DNA of 64,000 nt, from NCBI RefSeq assembly GCF_024139115.2, contig NC_085141.1, forward strand, positions 220,137,783 to 220,201,782. Reading direction: 5' to 3'. Made by a program: the position numbers and the translations under genes. Origin of the DNA: Armigeres subalbatus. Its lineage: Eukaryota; Arthropoda; Insecta; Diptera; Culicidae. This document shows, in pieces, positions 10,749-22,358 of the stretch (within the stretch, counting starts at the first letter, position 1; the number at the start of each line of letters is the position of its first letter). Below the pieces are notes generated by a model, which did no database searches, was not told the origin of the DNA, and worked only from the letters and a program-made list of their open reading frames with translations.

Positions 10749-10825
10749 GCAGAAGGTCGTAAGGCAAAGAAGGTCGGGAGGGACAAAAAGTCGAAAGGGA
10801 CAAAAGGTCGATCAAGAACAAGTTG
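10749..10825 (-). repeat. short run of 16-bp GGGACAAAAGGTCGAA units
   Basis: The plus strand reads GGGACAAAAAGTCGAAAGGG then ACAAAAGGTCG. The same unit in the other orientation forms the array at 13775-13955. It abuts the 5'-truncation point of the LINE. Confidence 0.6.
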
Positions 10826-11205
10826 ATTACAAGTTGGGTGTATTCCAAAGGAATTTGTGAAATGCATTTTACTTCTAGCAAAAATAACATACTCATCTCA
10901 TCAATCAAAGTTTAAGAATGAGCAATTTTCAAAGAAGGAGTAATTACAGTATGGTCCATAAAAAAATGCGAAAATATCAAAATTATAGTTACGTACTTAC
11001 ATAGTTGAGAGACTAGGTTACATAGTAACATTTTTTTCATTAATACATTCACTAGATACAAATGTTTTTTTTTTCATGATACGTTTGCCAACACACATAT
11101 ATATGAATAGTGGAAATAACCCCTTAATGTACAAAAACATAAGATAAACAATATTTTTTTTATTTTTTTATGGGCCATACTGTACTATGAAACAATATTA
11201 TGAAT
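10826..11205. other. unassigned A+T-rich DNA
   Basis: Contains ATGGTCCATAAAAAAATG near 10950 and TTTATGGGCCATACTGTA near 11168, an imperfect inverted pair that could bound a roughly 240-bp MITE (about 10948-11185). I could not confirm the ends. Confidence 0.35.
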
Positions 11206-11224
11206 ATCTAGTTCAACGGTTCTC

Positions 11225-11900
11225 AACCTTTTTCTTGAGAGGTTCGAACCCCTTCGAACTTTTGCATTAATTGAGGTACCCCCTCTTGAAAGTAGGCTTC
11301 CAAGCCTCTTGAAAGAATAATTCTGAGCCATTTGAAAAGAGGTTTCCGAGCCTCTTGAAACGAGCTTCTGAATCTCTTGAAAGTAGGCTTCCGCACCTCT
11401 TGATACGAGGTTTCTGAGCCTCTTGTAGAGAGGCTTTCAAGCCTCTCGAATAACGGCTTTTGAGCCACTTAAAAGGAGGCTTCCATTGCATCTTGAAAGG
11501 ACGCTTCTGAGCCTCTTGAAAGAGGCAATTCCGAGCTTCTTGGAGGGAGGCTTCCGAACCATTTAAAAGTAGGCTTCCGAGACTCTTGAAAGTAGGCTTC
11601 CGAGATTTTTGAAAGTAGGCTTCTGACCCCTTCCTAGCTTCTGGGGAGGAGCTTTTCGAGCCTTTTGAAAATAACCTTTCGAGCCTCTTGAAAGGAGCAT
11701 TCTGAGCCTTTCGAAAAATGGCTTCCGACTCTCCTAAAAAGATTAAAGCGAGGCTGCCGGGTCCCTTGAGAGGAGGTTTCCAAGCATCTTGAAATTTCTT
11801 GAAAGAAGGTTTTTGAACATCTTGAAAAGAGGCCTTCGAATTGCTTGGGAGAAGGCTTCCGAGAAGCATAGAAAGATGCTTCTAATCCTTTTGCAACGAA
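11225..11900. repeat. 23-bp minisatellite inside the hAT element
   Basis: Units such as GAATCTCTTGAAAGTAGGCTTCC follow one another at exactly 23 bp between about 11362 and 11480, with drift elsewhere. There are roughly 28 units. Because 23 is not a multiple of 3, long minus-strand ORFs of 80-200 codons run through it with a repeated FKRLGSLFS-like pattern. These are artefacts. The unit resembles the subterminal sequence CTTGAGAGGTTCGAACCCC right beside the left terminus, from which it may have grown. Confidence 0.85.
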
Positions 11901-12036
11901 GCAACCGGACTTTCCAATGCGTGTAAAAGAGCTGTACACATATTACGTAAGCACTTATGGGGGAGGGGGGTCGGTCAATATCTTACGCTCCATATAAATA
12001 AAAATTCATTTGTATGAAAAAAATCTTACATGGGAG

Positions 12037-12474
12037 CAAGGATGTTATCGATCATTTAGTAATTCGCGTTCGATCATTTAGTAGTTTGTCGATAACTTAT
12101 TCCAGAAGCAGAATTTTAAAATGTGATGTATGGTGGACTTCTAGTTCGAAGGTTTTTCTACAACTCTGCCTTATGGTTCGTTGTTTGAATTCCACTAGTA
12201 ACGTAGTTATAACTATAGTTTCAGTAACTTAGACTAAAAGATAACAAAATTCTAATCATTTAGTTTAGATTACTGCAACTAGCGCTATAACACCGTTATT
12301 AGTTGAATTCTAACAACGAACCATTAGGCAGAGTTGTAGAAAAACCTTCGCACTAGAACTTCTAGTCTAGAAGTCCACCATACAACACATTTTAAAATTC
12401 AGCTTCTGGAATGAGAAATTGACAAACTACCAAATGATCGAACGCAAATTACTAAATGACCGATAACATCCTTG
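12037..12474. mobile_element. hAT-type MITE family X, copy 1
   Basis: The outermost terminal inverted repeat is CAAGGATGTTATCG, perfect for 13 bp. Diverged inverted similarity continues for about 190 bp on each side (ATCATTTAGTAATT, CATTCCAGAAGC, GGTGGACTTCTAG). The TSD is CATGGGAG at 12029-12036 and 12475-12482, exact. Its internal blocks match the element at 31848-32224. Confidence 0.9.
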
Positions 12475-12519
12475 CATGGGAGGAGGAAGGTCGAAAAACC
12501 CAGAAAAATTGCTTACGTT

Positions 12520-12660
12520 ATAAGTGTACGACCCCAAAGGCGTAGGATTGCCAATTCGCAGATAGCAAGTTCGATGCTCGGTCCAGTCTAGGATGTTTTC
12601 GGATACATGTAGATACATACTCATGAAATGGCGGGCATATAATACAATTAATAACTGAGG
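12520..12660 (+). mobile_element. tRNA-derived SINE (Feilai-like)
   Basis: GGCGTAGGATTGCCAATTC, then a pol III B-box-like AAGTTCGATGCTC and GTCTAGGATGTTTTCGG. The same order occurs at 58775-58930 and, reversed, at 13440-13600. Confidence 0.65.
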
Positions 12661-13140
12661 AAATGCTAATAGAATATCAAGTTGAAAAGCAGGCCAAGTT
12701 CCAGTTGGAATATAGAGCTATAGAAGAAGAAGAAGAAGAAGAATAAGAAGAAGATGTAAATGAAGTAAACTTGCTTTTCTGAAAAAAATCCTCTTAAACA
12801 CAGGCTTTGGAACCTTTAGATTCTAGATTTTAGTTCAAAAGCACATTCTCAAAAAAGAATAAACATTTCGTCTAGATCAGGTAGATTGCATTGAAGATTT
12901 TTTAAATTTAAGCATTCGACGTTTTGTCCGTTTGATTTATTGTTTCTCAGCTCTTCATACATTGCACTGTGCTGGTTGTGTAGGGCAGGATTTAATTGGC
13001 TTTGATTGACTGACCGCCATGCATATTATGTACAAGACAAAAATTTGAAATAAAAAATACACAATTATCAAAACTTTATCAATAAGTTTCAATTGGAATC
13101 ATAATTCGTCCGCCATTACACATTTTTGCTCAAGGCTTAG
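12661..13140. other. interior of hAT element, unassigned; GAA microsatellite
   Basis: A (GAA)n run with one TAA interruption lies at about 12723-12753. No gene seen. Confidence 0.5.
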
Positions 13141-13192
13141 GGTCAGCGAAGGTACCCCTAGGGGTACATGTATCCCAGGTTGAGAACCACTG

Positions 13193-13435
13193 ATCTAGAT
13201 AGTTCTGTTAGAGATAGAAAATATTGTTGATTTAGGAAATGAATAAAACTTGTATTGAGCGAGGCAAAGTTGTCCTATACAGTTGGCAAAAAAAAAGCTC
13301 CTTTAATTTTCACTATTTTTAACAATTAAATAAAATTCATTCAATGAGTTTAAATAATAGATGAATATCTAGGTTTCTAAGTATCACTTAGAACTGTCAA
13401 AATAAAGCCTTCCTATGCCCAATAGTTGCATGAGT
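13193..13435. other. unassigned
   Basis: A+T-rich sequence without recognised features between the hAT element and the SINE. Confidence 0.3.
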
Positions 13436-13610
13436 ATGTTGTGTGGCGAGTACAACGAAACACTATGCTCAAGGATTAAAAAAAACATTCCTACCCGAAA
13501 GCGTCCTAGGCCAAGACGAGAATCGAACTCGCAATCTCCAGATTGGCTACCCTACGCCATTGCTCACATAGCTAATTGGATACCTATCGCATTGTACAGT
13601 ACTCAAAAAG
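13436..13610 (-). mobile_element. tRNA-derived SINE (Feilai-like)
   Basis: On the minus strand it reads GAGCAATGGCGTAGGGTAGC, then the B box GAGTTCGATTCTCG and GGCCTAGGACGCTTTCGGG, followed by a T/A-rich tail. It is a better preserved copy of the family at 12520 and 58775. Confidence 0.7.
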
Positions 13611-13619
13611 AAGAGGGTA

Positions 13620-13720
13620 GCATTCAGGGAAATGTTACATTCGGGGAATTGTTTTTCGGGGAAATTTCATTCGGGGAAATGGAAATTGCATTCGGGGAAT
13701 TGTCGTACAATCGTGTAGGG
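13620..13720. repeat. short TTCGGGGAA repeats
   Basis: ATTCGGGGAA(A/T)T occurs five times, spaced by about 15-25 bp. It looks like the nucleus of another minisatellite. Confidence 0.6.
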
Positions 13721-13774
13721 AAACTGTGGTGCGAAATCGGTTCGTTCTGTTTCAGTTCTTGTTTATTTTAATCT

Positions 13775-13955
13775 TTTCTCTTTTTCGACCTTTTGATCTT
13801 ATTGATCTTTTGTTTCTTTCGACCTTTTGTCTCATTCTACGTTTTGTCCTTTCGACCTTCTGATCGTTTCGACCATTTGTCCCCTCGACCTTTTGTCCTT
13901 CCGACCTTTTGTCCCTTCGACTATTTGTCCTTTCGACCTTTTGTCCCCAACCCGT
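13775..13955. repeat. 16-bp tandem array TTCGACCTTTTGTCCC
   Basis: About eleven units, clean at 13890-13950 where the period is exactly 16 bp. The minus-strand ORF through it is a lysine/arginine-rich repeat (DKRSEGQKVEGT-like) and is not a gene. Confidence 0.85.
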
Positions 13956-14019
13956 AAACATTGTGCTTGCGCTGATGGTTGCTTCCCCCACGGAATTACC
14001 GACCATCGACATCGACGGA

Positions 14020-14760
14020 TGGACCATTGTGGCCACCTGAAAGATTCGGAACATCTGTAAAAATTCTCAATTCGAAAATTTCATCGTAGATCGTGGGGAT
14101 TTAAAAAAAAATCCAATTGTTGTCGAACCCTGAGTATGGAATTGATGTTTTGACCATACATGGACTATTGTGGCCACCGGGATGTCCCCTGGAAGATCCG
14201 GAACATCCGTAAAAATGGTCAATTTGAAAATTTAGAACCATTTCTCGACGAACCCTGAATGTCGAATTGTTGTGAGCATTGTGTGCACCGGGTCAATTGG
14301 TAAGTTTCTTCGTAGAGTGCCTGGAATTTTTGAAAACCTATTGTTGTCGAACCACATAATAAAATGAACCGCGAATAAAAAACCACATTGATGTTGTGAC
14401 GACTAACAGGCCACCCATGGAAGATCCGGAACATCCGCAAAAATGGTTAATTCGAAAATTACAACGTAGAGCGCAGATATTTTTTAGAACCATTTCTGCT
14501 CAAACCCTGAGTGTGGAATTGTTGTGAGTCATACATGGACCATTGTGGCCACCAGGATGGTCCTCTGGAGTACTATTCGTAAAAATGGACAAGCCGTGAA
14601 TCCATTTTTTATCGTACCCTGAATATGGAATTTATGTTGTGATAAACTGTTTTTGGCGCTGATGGTTCCCGGAAAGATTCGGAGCTTTCGTAACAAATAT
14701 CATTTAGTTAAATTCACCACATAGCGCCGATATTCTTCCAGAACCATTCCCAAGTAACAT
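14020..14760. repeat. diverged satellite, units of ~110-230 bp
   Basis: Each unit carries GGACCATTGTGGCCACC, then GATCCGGAACATCCGTAAAA, TCAATTCGAAAATT and GAACCCTGAGTGTGGAATTG. Anchor words fall near 14045, 14195, 14425, 14570 and 14675, so unit length is irregular with internal deletions. Confidence 0.8.
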
Positions 14761-16110
14761 TTCAAGTTGTATTCCGCTCTAGGAATGGCTTTCAAGATCA
14801 AACTATAAGAACTACCAATAAAACTCACTATTACACGACAAATTTCTATAAGAGCAAGATATTGCCAAGTGGACCCTTAACCATTATAAACCTGTTATAA
14901 GAGTAATTAGAAACTCTTTTTGAAGCACTTGTAAAAATAATAATTTAACTGCGGCAGCTGTCAAAAATGTGCTCTGAAAAAAAAAGAAAAGGCTTTGCAG
15001 AAAAATAATAACAAAATTAATTGTTGATGATAATCATTGTGAGGTTGACTAGAAAAATATATATTTTCAGGCTTGTTTTTCCATATACTACCATTGAAAT
15101 GAGGTGCGCGTTAATTTTCATGGTGAAACCTAGTGAATAAACAAGATTGAACCCCACCCGCACGCAAAATAATGTAATTCTGGGCAATAAATAAGAAAAT
15201 AGCTTCAACCACAATAGTGTACATCTTCACTGAATCATTTGATATTCCTCTAATATGTGTGTTATTCGAATCAATTTCCAGAAATAGTAGTTTGTGCAAC
15301 AAGTTGCACACGCTATTTTTTGCAATGACGAAAAATAGACTTTAATTTTATAAATCTGTTCCAAAATAGTAGCCTAATTTTCTCCACATGATTATTCTTG
15401 CCAATAAATTATGTTGCCGCGGAGAAGAATCAGATTCCATGTTACCGTGCCACATTGCAAAGTTCAATGAGCCGTGAAGCGATAGATGTACTTGCCTTTG
15501 GAAATTTTGGATGTCATGACCGCCAAACAATTTAATTTATTACGGGGCGCATAGAATACACTATTTGAGCACTTACCCAAGCTAATTTAGCAAAATGTAG
15601 TCACATAACGACTGTTCTGGTGCTGGTTTTTCATTATAGCACCCAAATGAGTATTATAATTAATATTATGCAACCCATTTGAGTTGCATAATGTTCATTA
15701 AAGCATCCATTTCGTTGGTATGGAAAAGTAGGCCGTTTTATCACTCCAAGACGAACTGTAAACCAGATATTATGATCAGGAATTGCAAAAAAGTGTTTTT
15801 CGTGATGAAAATGCCATCGAAACATGAATTTCAATGATATTTTTTCCGACTTTAAAGTGTTTCTCCGTTTTCAATTTGGCCATCATTGATTTCGATCAAG
15901 AAAAGTTGTTCTTATCAAAAAAAAAACATTATAAACTCTTTGCAATGTAAATATTCTTATTGGAGTTATTAATTTGGTCAAATTACAACCCAAAATTTTG
16001 ATTTTATTACGCCCTTCATCACAACCGCAGAGCCGGTCATAAAGTCAATAGGTATTTGACGTTTGAAGCTTTTTTTGCAGACTTATGAGAGAGAAGATTG
16101 ATAACAAATA
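14761..16110. other. unassigned A+T-rich DNA
   Basis: No gene or known element. Several 60-66-codon ORFs on the minus strand have no domain and fit chance. Inverted GTTGCAAC words around 15295-15310 are short. Confidence 0.3.
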
Positions 16111-16190
16111 AGGGGCCCTCCTGAGGGCCTCCTGAGACCATGCTGAGGGTGACTGGGTTCGATTCCCGGTGCCGTGTCAAAAAAAAATCT
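16110..16190 (+). mobile_element. tRNA-derived SINE, 3' part of the tRNA-like head
   Basis: CTGGGTTCGATTCCCGG forms a T-arm-like stem-loop with a near-perfect B box, followed by TGCCGTG and an A-run. The 5' half is not tRNA-like enough to call a tRNA gene. Confidence 0.5.
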
Positions 16191-16925
16191 TATGAGTAAG
16201 TGCGAAATTCATCCCACAATTTGATTGCGGGTCGTGAAGTGTGTTCGTCTGGTGTAGCAGCCGGCTACGGAACGCACCGGCTCCGGCTTCGGTGGATGCA
16301 GAGGAGAGGAGGACCAATACGGAAAAAGTTGAAGCACATTCGTTTCACGCAGAGGCGCGGCCACGTTTCGAGACGTGGGTAGGACAAAAACTGGATTTTC
16401 AAATCTATATAATACTTTCATGGAATTTCTCCGACCTTCCGGAGATCCTCGCGGATTCTGTCAGGTTTATAAAATATTGGATGGTTTTAAACAATTTCAC
16501 TAACTTCTAGAAATTCAAACCTTTAGAAATCTTCAGAAACATCGCTACGATCTACCAGTAAAACTTATGATCGTCCAAGATTTTTTAAGGGTCTTTAGTA
16601 CTGGTTACGGGTTTGCAGAAATCTCAAGAATAATGTTACTCCCAATTTCAGACTTTTTTCCTTCTAACTTCTAAGATTTCATGCAAACGTTGATATATTT
16701 GTAATTCCTACAGATTCCAATAAACTCTTATAAGCTTTCAGAGTTCCTCTCCTCATAGGCCTGCTACCATCATCATGAACTGCTTCATATTTCTACGATT
16801 GTTCTCTCATATCATTGTTTAGTTTTTTCAACTTTTGGATACGAGCTCGGCAGTTCTGCCTTATAAACAGGAGGTCTGGCAAAGACTACATCTTATAATG
16901 TGACATAGACTACATCACTTTTCTA
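16191..16925. other. unassigned
   Basis: A G+C-richer block at 16240-16380 (GGCTCCGGCTTCGGTGGATG) yields overlapping ORFs on both strands with no recognised domain. Degenerate TTCTAGAAATT-like words follow from 16500 to 16750. Confidence 0.3.
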
Positions 16926-16929
16926 AGTG

Positions 16930-17165
16930 AATCATCTGCTATTCTACCTTACCGAGTTAACAACATTTCCTTTCCGTGGTATTATGGGGATGCAGAAGTT
17001 TTCTTGGTTTTTAGTAGCAACAATTAGTACACACTAACATTCCTCTCCTTTCCCAACTGACTGGAGCTGTAGGTAGTGAATACCAACCTTTATGCACTTG
17101 GATCGTAGTGCAATTTAGACCAGCAACCGTTAGCTAAGTTAAGCTTGTTTAGATATTACTTTTGA
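16930..17165 (+). mobile_element. 3' end of a LINE-like family Y, copy 1
   Basis: GATGCAGAAGTTTTC, AGTAGCAACAATTAG, CCTTTCCCAACTGACTG, CACTTGGATCGTAGTGCAAT and a GCTAAGTTAAGC tail line up in order with 39720-40033 and 51240-51539. These look like shared 3' untranslated regions with short tandem tails. There is no coding region. Confidence 0.65.
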
Positions 17166-18290
17166 TTAATTCACCTGTCAGTCTGTCAATTCTTATAAAA
17201 TTTCAGAAATTCTCTAAGACTCCCTAAACTAGCGGAAATAATTACGTACTTCCAGAAAAATTTCAAGAATTATGGAAGAGTAGAAACTATTAGAAATTTC
17301 AAGACTTCTAGAAAAATCTCAATACATCATTGAGAACATTTTGGAATGGAAAGAATTTCTTCCTTACAATCCCGGAACCTTCTACGATTGTCAGTTTAAC
17401 TTTTGATAAGCTTTCAAACCTCTGATTCACTTTGAAACTTTTTAATAATTTTTTTTAGATTTAGAAATTGAAACAGTATTGATAGCATTAGATCTTTCAA
17501 GTATCCATTGGTATGTTTTTACCATAATCATGGGTAGGACAATGCTTCGACTGTCCTACCCAGGTATTTTCATGCGTAGGACATGTCCTACTTGTCCCAC
17601 CCACTCCCGGCGCCACTGGTTTCACGGATGAAATTATTGGCGGCGGTAAGATCTCTTCTATCCACCGGGAAGGATCATGAAGAAGATGGCAGCTGTTTTC
17701 TTGATGGAATGCGAATGAGAGAACGAAATTGAGCGCAAGTTATATCAAATATGTTATGATTTCTATTGGCACATTTTTGATTTGAAGAAACAATGTGATT
17801 CATGATAAAGCTATCGTATGAATGAAGAGCTGGAGCTGTAGCTGAAGTTCTCCTCGGATGGAAAGACTACCCACTGGAGTGCTGGAGTGCGGCGGCAAGA
17901 CGTTGCCCAGAAGAAAATGGATCACGAGGGGGAGGAACAGGATGGCGTTTAAAGCACCACCAAGCGATACATCTACGGTGATCAACAAACATCCGAAGCT
18001 GATTGGTGGCCACCCAGCCACCTAGCCACCCAGAATCTAACAGGACTTCGGTGAGCACTTTCCATTTATTTCATTTTTGCTCTTTTCACATTTATATTTA
18101 TATACTTACTCGCTATTTCCCAACTGTGACTAGTATGATGCAGACATGATATTCAATATAATATTCATTTTAGAGGCTATTGTAGCTTCTTTGTTGGTGG
18201 CTTCTTTTTCTCGTTCCAGAGAGCGAGTAATGGCGCTTAAACCTAGGTCTGTATAGGCCAGGGCACTAGACTAAAATCTGTGTCCCATTC
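17166..18290. other. unassigned
   Basis: TAGGACAATG/ATTGTCCTAC-type words cluster at 17530-17600. The segment 17640-18060 has balanced composition and two overlapping minus-strand ORFs with no domain. Nothing can be called. Confidence 0.3.
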
Positions 18291-19116
18291 CAGGATGTTG
18301 AGGACCCATGGAGTGTACATTAATCCTCTTAGCTAAGTCACTCCCAACGAATCGTCAAACATAACCTAATACTATAAACGGAGCGGTTGGTACGAGATGT
18401 CCCCGTTCTATGACTTAAATGGGAAATCGAGTTAAGTACTGATTTTCACTAAAAATTAACAACGCTGCGCAGTAGGCCTGGCCGCTTTTCTGTTTGAAAT
18501 TCATTTCTAATGTGCTTTAATCATAAATATTGACAAGAAAAGTTATAGATGTAGTCGAATCTATCACTTTCCAGGATTCCTCCGATTTCCACCGTGATGG
18601 CTGTATCAACTTCTCTCCATGAACAGCCTAGATAGCCGTGTGGTGTCGGCAGCCGGTTGTCTGGCTAAGAATAACGTTACGGATTGCATGTTCCAGTGGT
18701 AAAAGTCCACATTACAGGTGACCCCTAATTCTTGGTGTAATGCGGCTTTATGCATTCCGTGCCTATGAATGAATGGTTAGGGGGGTCTAAAAAGAACCTA
18801 ACCGCTAACGGAGCCTGTGGAGCACCAGGGCACCCTTCACAGTATACTGCGCTAACCGGAGCTACGGCGTAGTTGCTTTTCCGGAATAATCGGCTACTCT
18901 TATTCAATCTCAACTTGAGGTTCAATAAGGGTGGGATTATGAGTATGTTTTTATTTAGTTTTTCATCTAATTGTCACCTATATGGATTCGCTTTATGTGT
19001 TTTTCACAGTGTACTCTGTGTTTTCTCTTTGATGTTCTTGATACGATACCGACTTCGTTTCATCGTTGCTGTTCACATAAATGTTGAAGTTGTGGAGTGT
19101 ATTATCGTAATTCGCA
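18291..19116 (+). mobile_element. 5' region of the Lian-like LINE
   Basis: Sequence upstream of the endonuclease ORF, including AGCCGTGTGGTGTCGGCAGC, GGTTGTCTGGCTAAG and CGCTAACGGAGCC, is compatible with the long 5' leader of LOA-clade elements. The true start is not defined. ORF1 cannot be recognised. Confidence 0.45.
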
Positions 19117-20292
19117 ATGGCAACATTTAGGATAGCTCAAATCAATCTTCAGCACAAAAGAACAGCAACGATTAATCTTTGTAGACTTATGCAAAATGGC
19201 AAATCCCAAGTGGCTTTGGTGCAGGAACCCTATTTTCGCAAGGGTAGCTTTTACCTAGGTAACCTAGTGAACCCGGTTTTTGCTGCTTTCAGTAATGAAA
19301 TGGAAAACTCTCGATCAATGCCGCGTGCATGTGTACTTGTTAACAACGCTATCGTTGCTACACTTATCTCTGAACTAACAACCAGAGATGTATGTGCTGT
19401 CACAATTGATGCAACTGGCGGGTCCCCCATCAGGAAATACGTCTATTGTTCGGTTTATTTACCACATGATGAACCATCCCCTACGGATGCTTTCAAACAA
19501 GTGATCAGTTATTGCACGGAAGGCCTTCCGCTAATAGTCGGTAGTGATGCTAATGCTCATCACATCATCTGGGGTAGCTCGCTTATCAGTCTGAGAGGCT
19601 CCAGCTTGATGGAATACTTAAGTAGTACCGAACTTGGTTTACTTAACATAGGCAATCGCCCAACCTTTATGGTATCTAATAGAGCAGAAGTATTAGACAT
19701 AACTCTCTGCTCCAATAGAATCAGTCACGAGTTGACGAATTGGCATGTGTCAGATGAGGAATCCATATCTGACCATCGCTACATCTATTTTGATCAGTTG
19801 AATGTTTCTTCGCAGACCTTGCGTTTTAGAAATCCCCGTTCAACCAACTGGGATCTCTATACAGAGTTGCTCTCGACAAAATTTCATGGATATCTACCAT
19901 CCATTGAAACTCCTACCGACTTGGATGATGCCGTTGATACTACAACGTTGCATATCGTGGAAGCTTTTGAAGAAGCTTGCCCCTTGCGTTCTGTGAAAAC
20001 CTCAAGAGGAACCCCGTGGTGGAATTCCGATTTGGCTAAGCTCAGGAAGCAGTGTAGAAGGAGTTGGAACAGACGCCATTCAGCAGGGACGGATTCTTTC
20101 AAGTTGGCTCGCAAAGCTTACAAGAAGGCTCAACGATCTGCTGAACGATTCGGCTGGAAAAACCTTTGTGCAAATGTTTCCAATTTGAGTGAAGCCACTC
20201 GATTGAATAAAATTCTTGCGCGATCCAAGGATTTCCAAGTTGGCGAAATTCGCAAGCCGAATGGCGACTACACTTCGACGAAGAAGCGTTAG
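19117..20292 (+). pseudogene. Lian-like LINE ORF2, endonuclease domain
   Basis: This 391-residue frame is the apurinic endonuclease-like part of a LOA-clade non-LTR retrotransposon ORF2, which nicks genomic target DNA for reverse transcription. Visible signatures are QINLQHKRT at residues 8-16, the metal-binding E in VQEPYF (36-40), GSDANAHH (142-149) and SDH (218-220). A linker rich in basic residues (LRKQCRRSWNRR) leads to the reverse transcriptase. QINLQHKRTATINL is very typical, from memory, of mosquito Lian elements. The frame ends at TAG 20290-20292 only because of a frameshift: in the next frame EEALEHLFDTHFSG continues without a break. The start codon is a good candidate for the real one. 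Confidence 0.85.
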
Positions 20293-21352
20293 AGCACTTA
20301 TTTGATACACATTTCTCTGGATGTGTACATATAGCATCTTCGGATGTCCCTGATGTCTTTTTATGTAGTTATGGGTCTTGGGCTCAGGCTCGTAGAATCA
20401 TAACTACTGAATCGATTCAATGGGCTCTTAATAGTTTTACTCCTTACAAATCTCCAGGGGAAGATGGGATTTATCCCGTTCTTCTTCAGAAGGGTTTTGA
20501 GCATATCAAACATGTTTTTAAAAAAATTCTAATATGCAGTTTTGCTACTGGGTATATTCCCATATCCTGGCGGGATGCCACTGTAAAGTTTATCCCAAAA
20601 GGAGGACGTGCTTCGTATGAAGAAGCAAAGAGTTTTAGACCCATCAGTCTGACCTCATTTCTTCTGAAATGCTTAGAACGTATTATCGATCATCACATTC
20701 GTGATGACTGTTTGGCAAACATGCCTCTTCATGTTAATCAACATGCTTACCAATCTGGAAAGTCCACCGTGACTCTTCACACAAGGTTGGGTACGACATC
20801 GAGAAAGCATTCGCTCAAAAGCAATCGTGCTTGGGTGCTTTCTTAGATACTGAAGGTGCTTTCGACAACGTGTCTTTCGACAACATGTCTTTCGATGCAA
20901 TATTGGAAGCCGCACGTTGTCTTTGGCTACCTAATATTATTACCAAATGGATTCACCAGATGCTTAAAAACCGACATCTCTACTCTACATTACGTTAAGC
21001 AGCGATTAGAAAATTAAGTGTCTGTGGCTGCCCCCAAGGAGGAGTATTATCTCCACTTTTGTGGAACCTCGTTGCAGATACGCTATTGAGATTACTCAAT
21101 AATGGCGGTTTTCCTACCTATGGATTTGCCGACGACTATCTAATATTGATAGTCGGTTTGTGTATTACTACTTTATTCGACCTGATGCAAAACGCTCTTC
21201 AGGCAGTCGAAAGTTGGTGTCGCCAATATGGCTAATCCGGTTAATCCGAATAAAACATCTATTGTACTTTTCACGGAAAACGTAACTGTAATGGTATTCG
21301 CCCATTACACCTTTTTGACTCTGAAATCAATGTAACGGATCAGGTAAAGTAT
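20283..21352 (+). pseudogene. Lian-like LINE ORF2, reverse transcriptase domain
   Basis: The domain is spread over several frames. Recognisable blocks in order are YKSPGEDGIYP, W.DATVKFIPKGG, SFRPISLTSFLLK, QHAYQSGKST, FLDTEGAFDN, GCPQGGVLSPLLWN and FADDYL (21121-21142). The last holds the catalytic aspartates. Frameshifts occur near 20285 and 20780, a TAA near 20996, and several stops near 21232-21260. A direct duplication of TCTTTCGACAACRTG near 20872-20892 adds to the damage. The family uses this enzyme for target-primed reverse transcription; this copy cannot. Confidence 0.88.
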
Positions 21353-22358
21353 GTGGGACTAATACTTGATTCCAAGCTCTCCTGGACTCCTAACATTGAG
21401 TTCAGAGTCAAAAAGGCGTGTATGGCTTTCGGCCAATGCCGACGAACTTTTGGTAAAACTTGGGGTCTTAAACCTAAATATATCAAATGGATTTACATAA
21501 CAGCTGTACGACCAATTTTGGCTTATGGATGTCTTGTGTGGTGGCAAAAGGGTGAAGTGAGGACAATTCAGTCTAAATTAGGCCATCTTCAAAGGATGTG
21601 CCTAATGGCAATGACTGGTGCGTTCTCTTCGACTCCCACGGCCGCTCTCGAGGTTCTTCTCGACGTTGTCCCACTACACATACATCTCAAACAAGAAGCA
21701 CTTTCTTGTACTTACCGATTATGGATTCTTGGTTTCATGGAAGAGAATCCTGTAAACCGCAGTTCTACACACAATTCGTTGTTACAACTCATGGTTGATT
21801 GGGACAGAACAGTCCTTGCTCCAAGTGATCTCACACTCGCTAGTAGTTTTCCTTATAGGAAATTTTCAACACAATTCCCCTCGCGGGATGAGTGGACATC
21901 TTGCTGTTTGGAGAGAAGTATGTCGGACAGCATTGTTTGTTATACTGACGGCTCCCTCTTCGAAGGTAGAGCGGGTGCAGGTGTCTACTCGCGTGAGCTA
22001 AGATTGGAACAGTCCCACTCACTGGGTAGACACTGCACTGTCTTTCAAGCAGAAATATTTGCCATTATGTGTGAAGTGCAATCCGCACTGCAGAAACACA
22101 TAATGGGAAAAGTAATATACTTCTGTTCAGATAGTCAAGCAGCTATCAAAGCCCTCGCTTCGGCCAACTCAAGATCGAAGTTAGTAATCGCATGTCGAAC
22201 TCAAATAGAGGAACTGAATTCAGTTAATACATTGCACCTTATATGGGTACCTGGTCATTCTTCCATAGCTGGAAACGAATTGGCTGATGAGTTAGCTCGC
22301 ACTGGAGCATCACAAGACTTTTTTGGTCCTGTGCCAGCTATTCCAATATCTAAGTGTT
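21353..22358 (+). pseudogene. Lian-like LINE ORF2, C-terminal part with RNase H, 5' piece
   Basis: The frame resumes the thumb region (LILDSKLSW, RPILAYGCLVWW) and then an RNase H domain. The four expected acidic/histidine blocks are visible: VCYTDGS, an E in FQAEIFAI, CSDSQAAIKAL and WVPGHSSIAGNELADELA. RNase H in ORF2 is a LOA-clade trait. The reading frame is cut at 22358 by a minus-strand R1-clade insertion and continues at 25158. The last few track codons (FFFSS) belong to that insertion's poly(A) tail read in reverse. Confidence 0.88.

Larger units (their letters stand above)
11214..13192. mobile_element. non-autonomous hAT element, 2.0 kb
   Basis: The left end is CAACGGTTCTCAACCT; the right end, reversed, is CAGTGGTTCTCAACCTGGG. 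Both fit the hAT terminal pattern. The flanks are ATCTAGTT (11206-11213) and ATCTAGAT (13193-13200), an 8-bp TSD with one difference. No transposase is visible inside. The interior holds a 23-bp minisatellite next to the left end, a nested hAT-type MITE (12037-12474) and a SINE (about 12520-12660). Confidence 0.8.

Noticed and set aside
11267..11869. 200-codon minus-strand ORF and its overlapping partners (11223-11939)
   Set aside because: They are translations of the 23-bp minisatellite; three frames are open because the unit lacks stops.
13752..14054. Lys/Arg-rich 100-codon minus-strand ORF
   Set aside because: It is produced by the 16-bp tandem array and has no start context or homology of its own.
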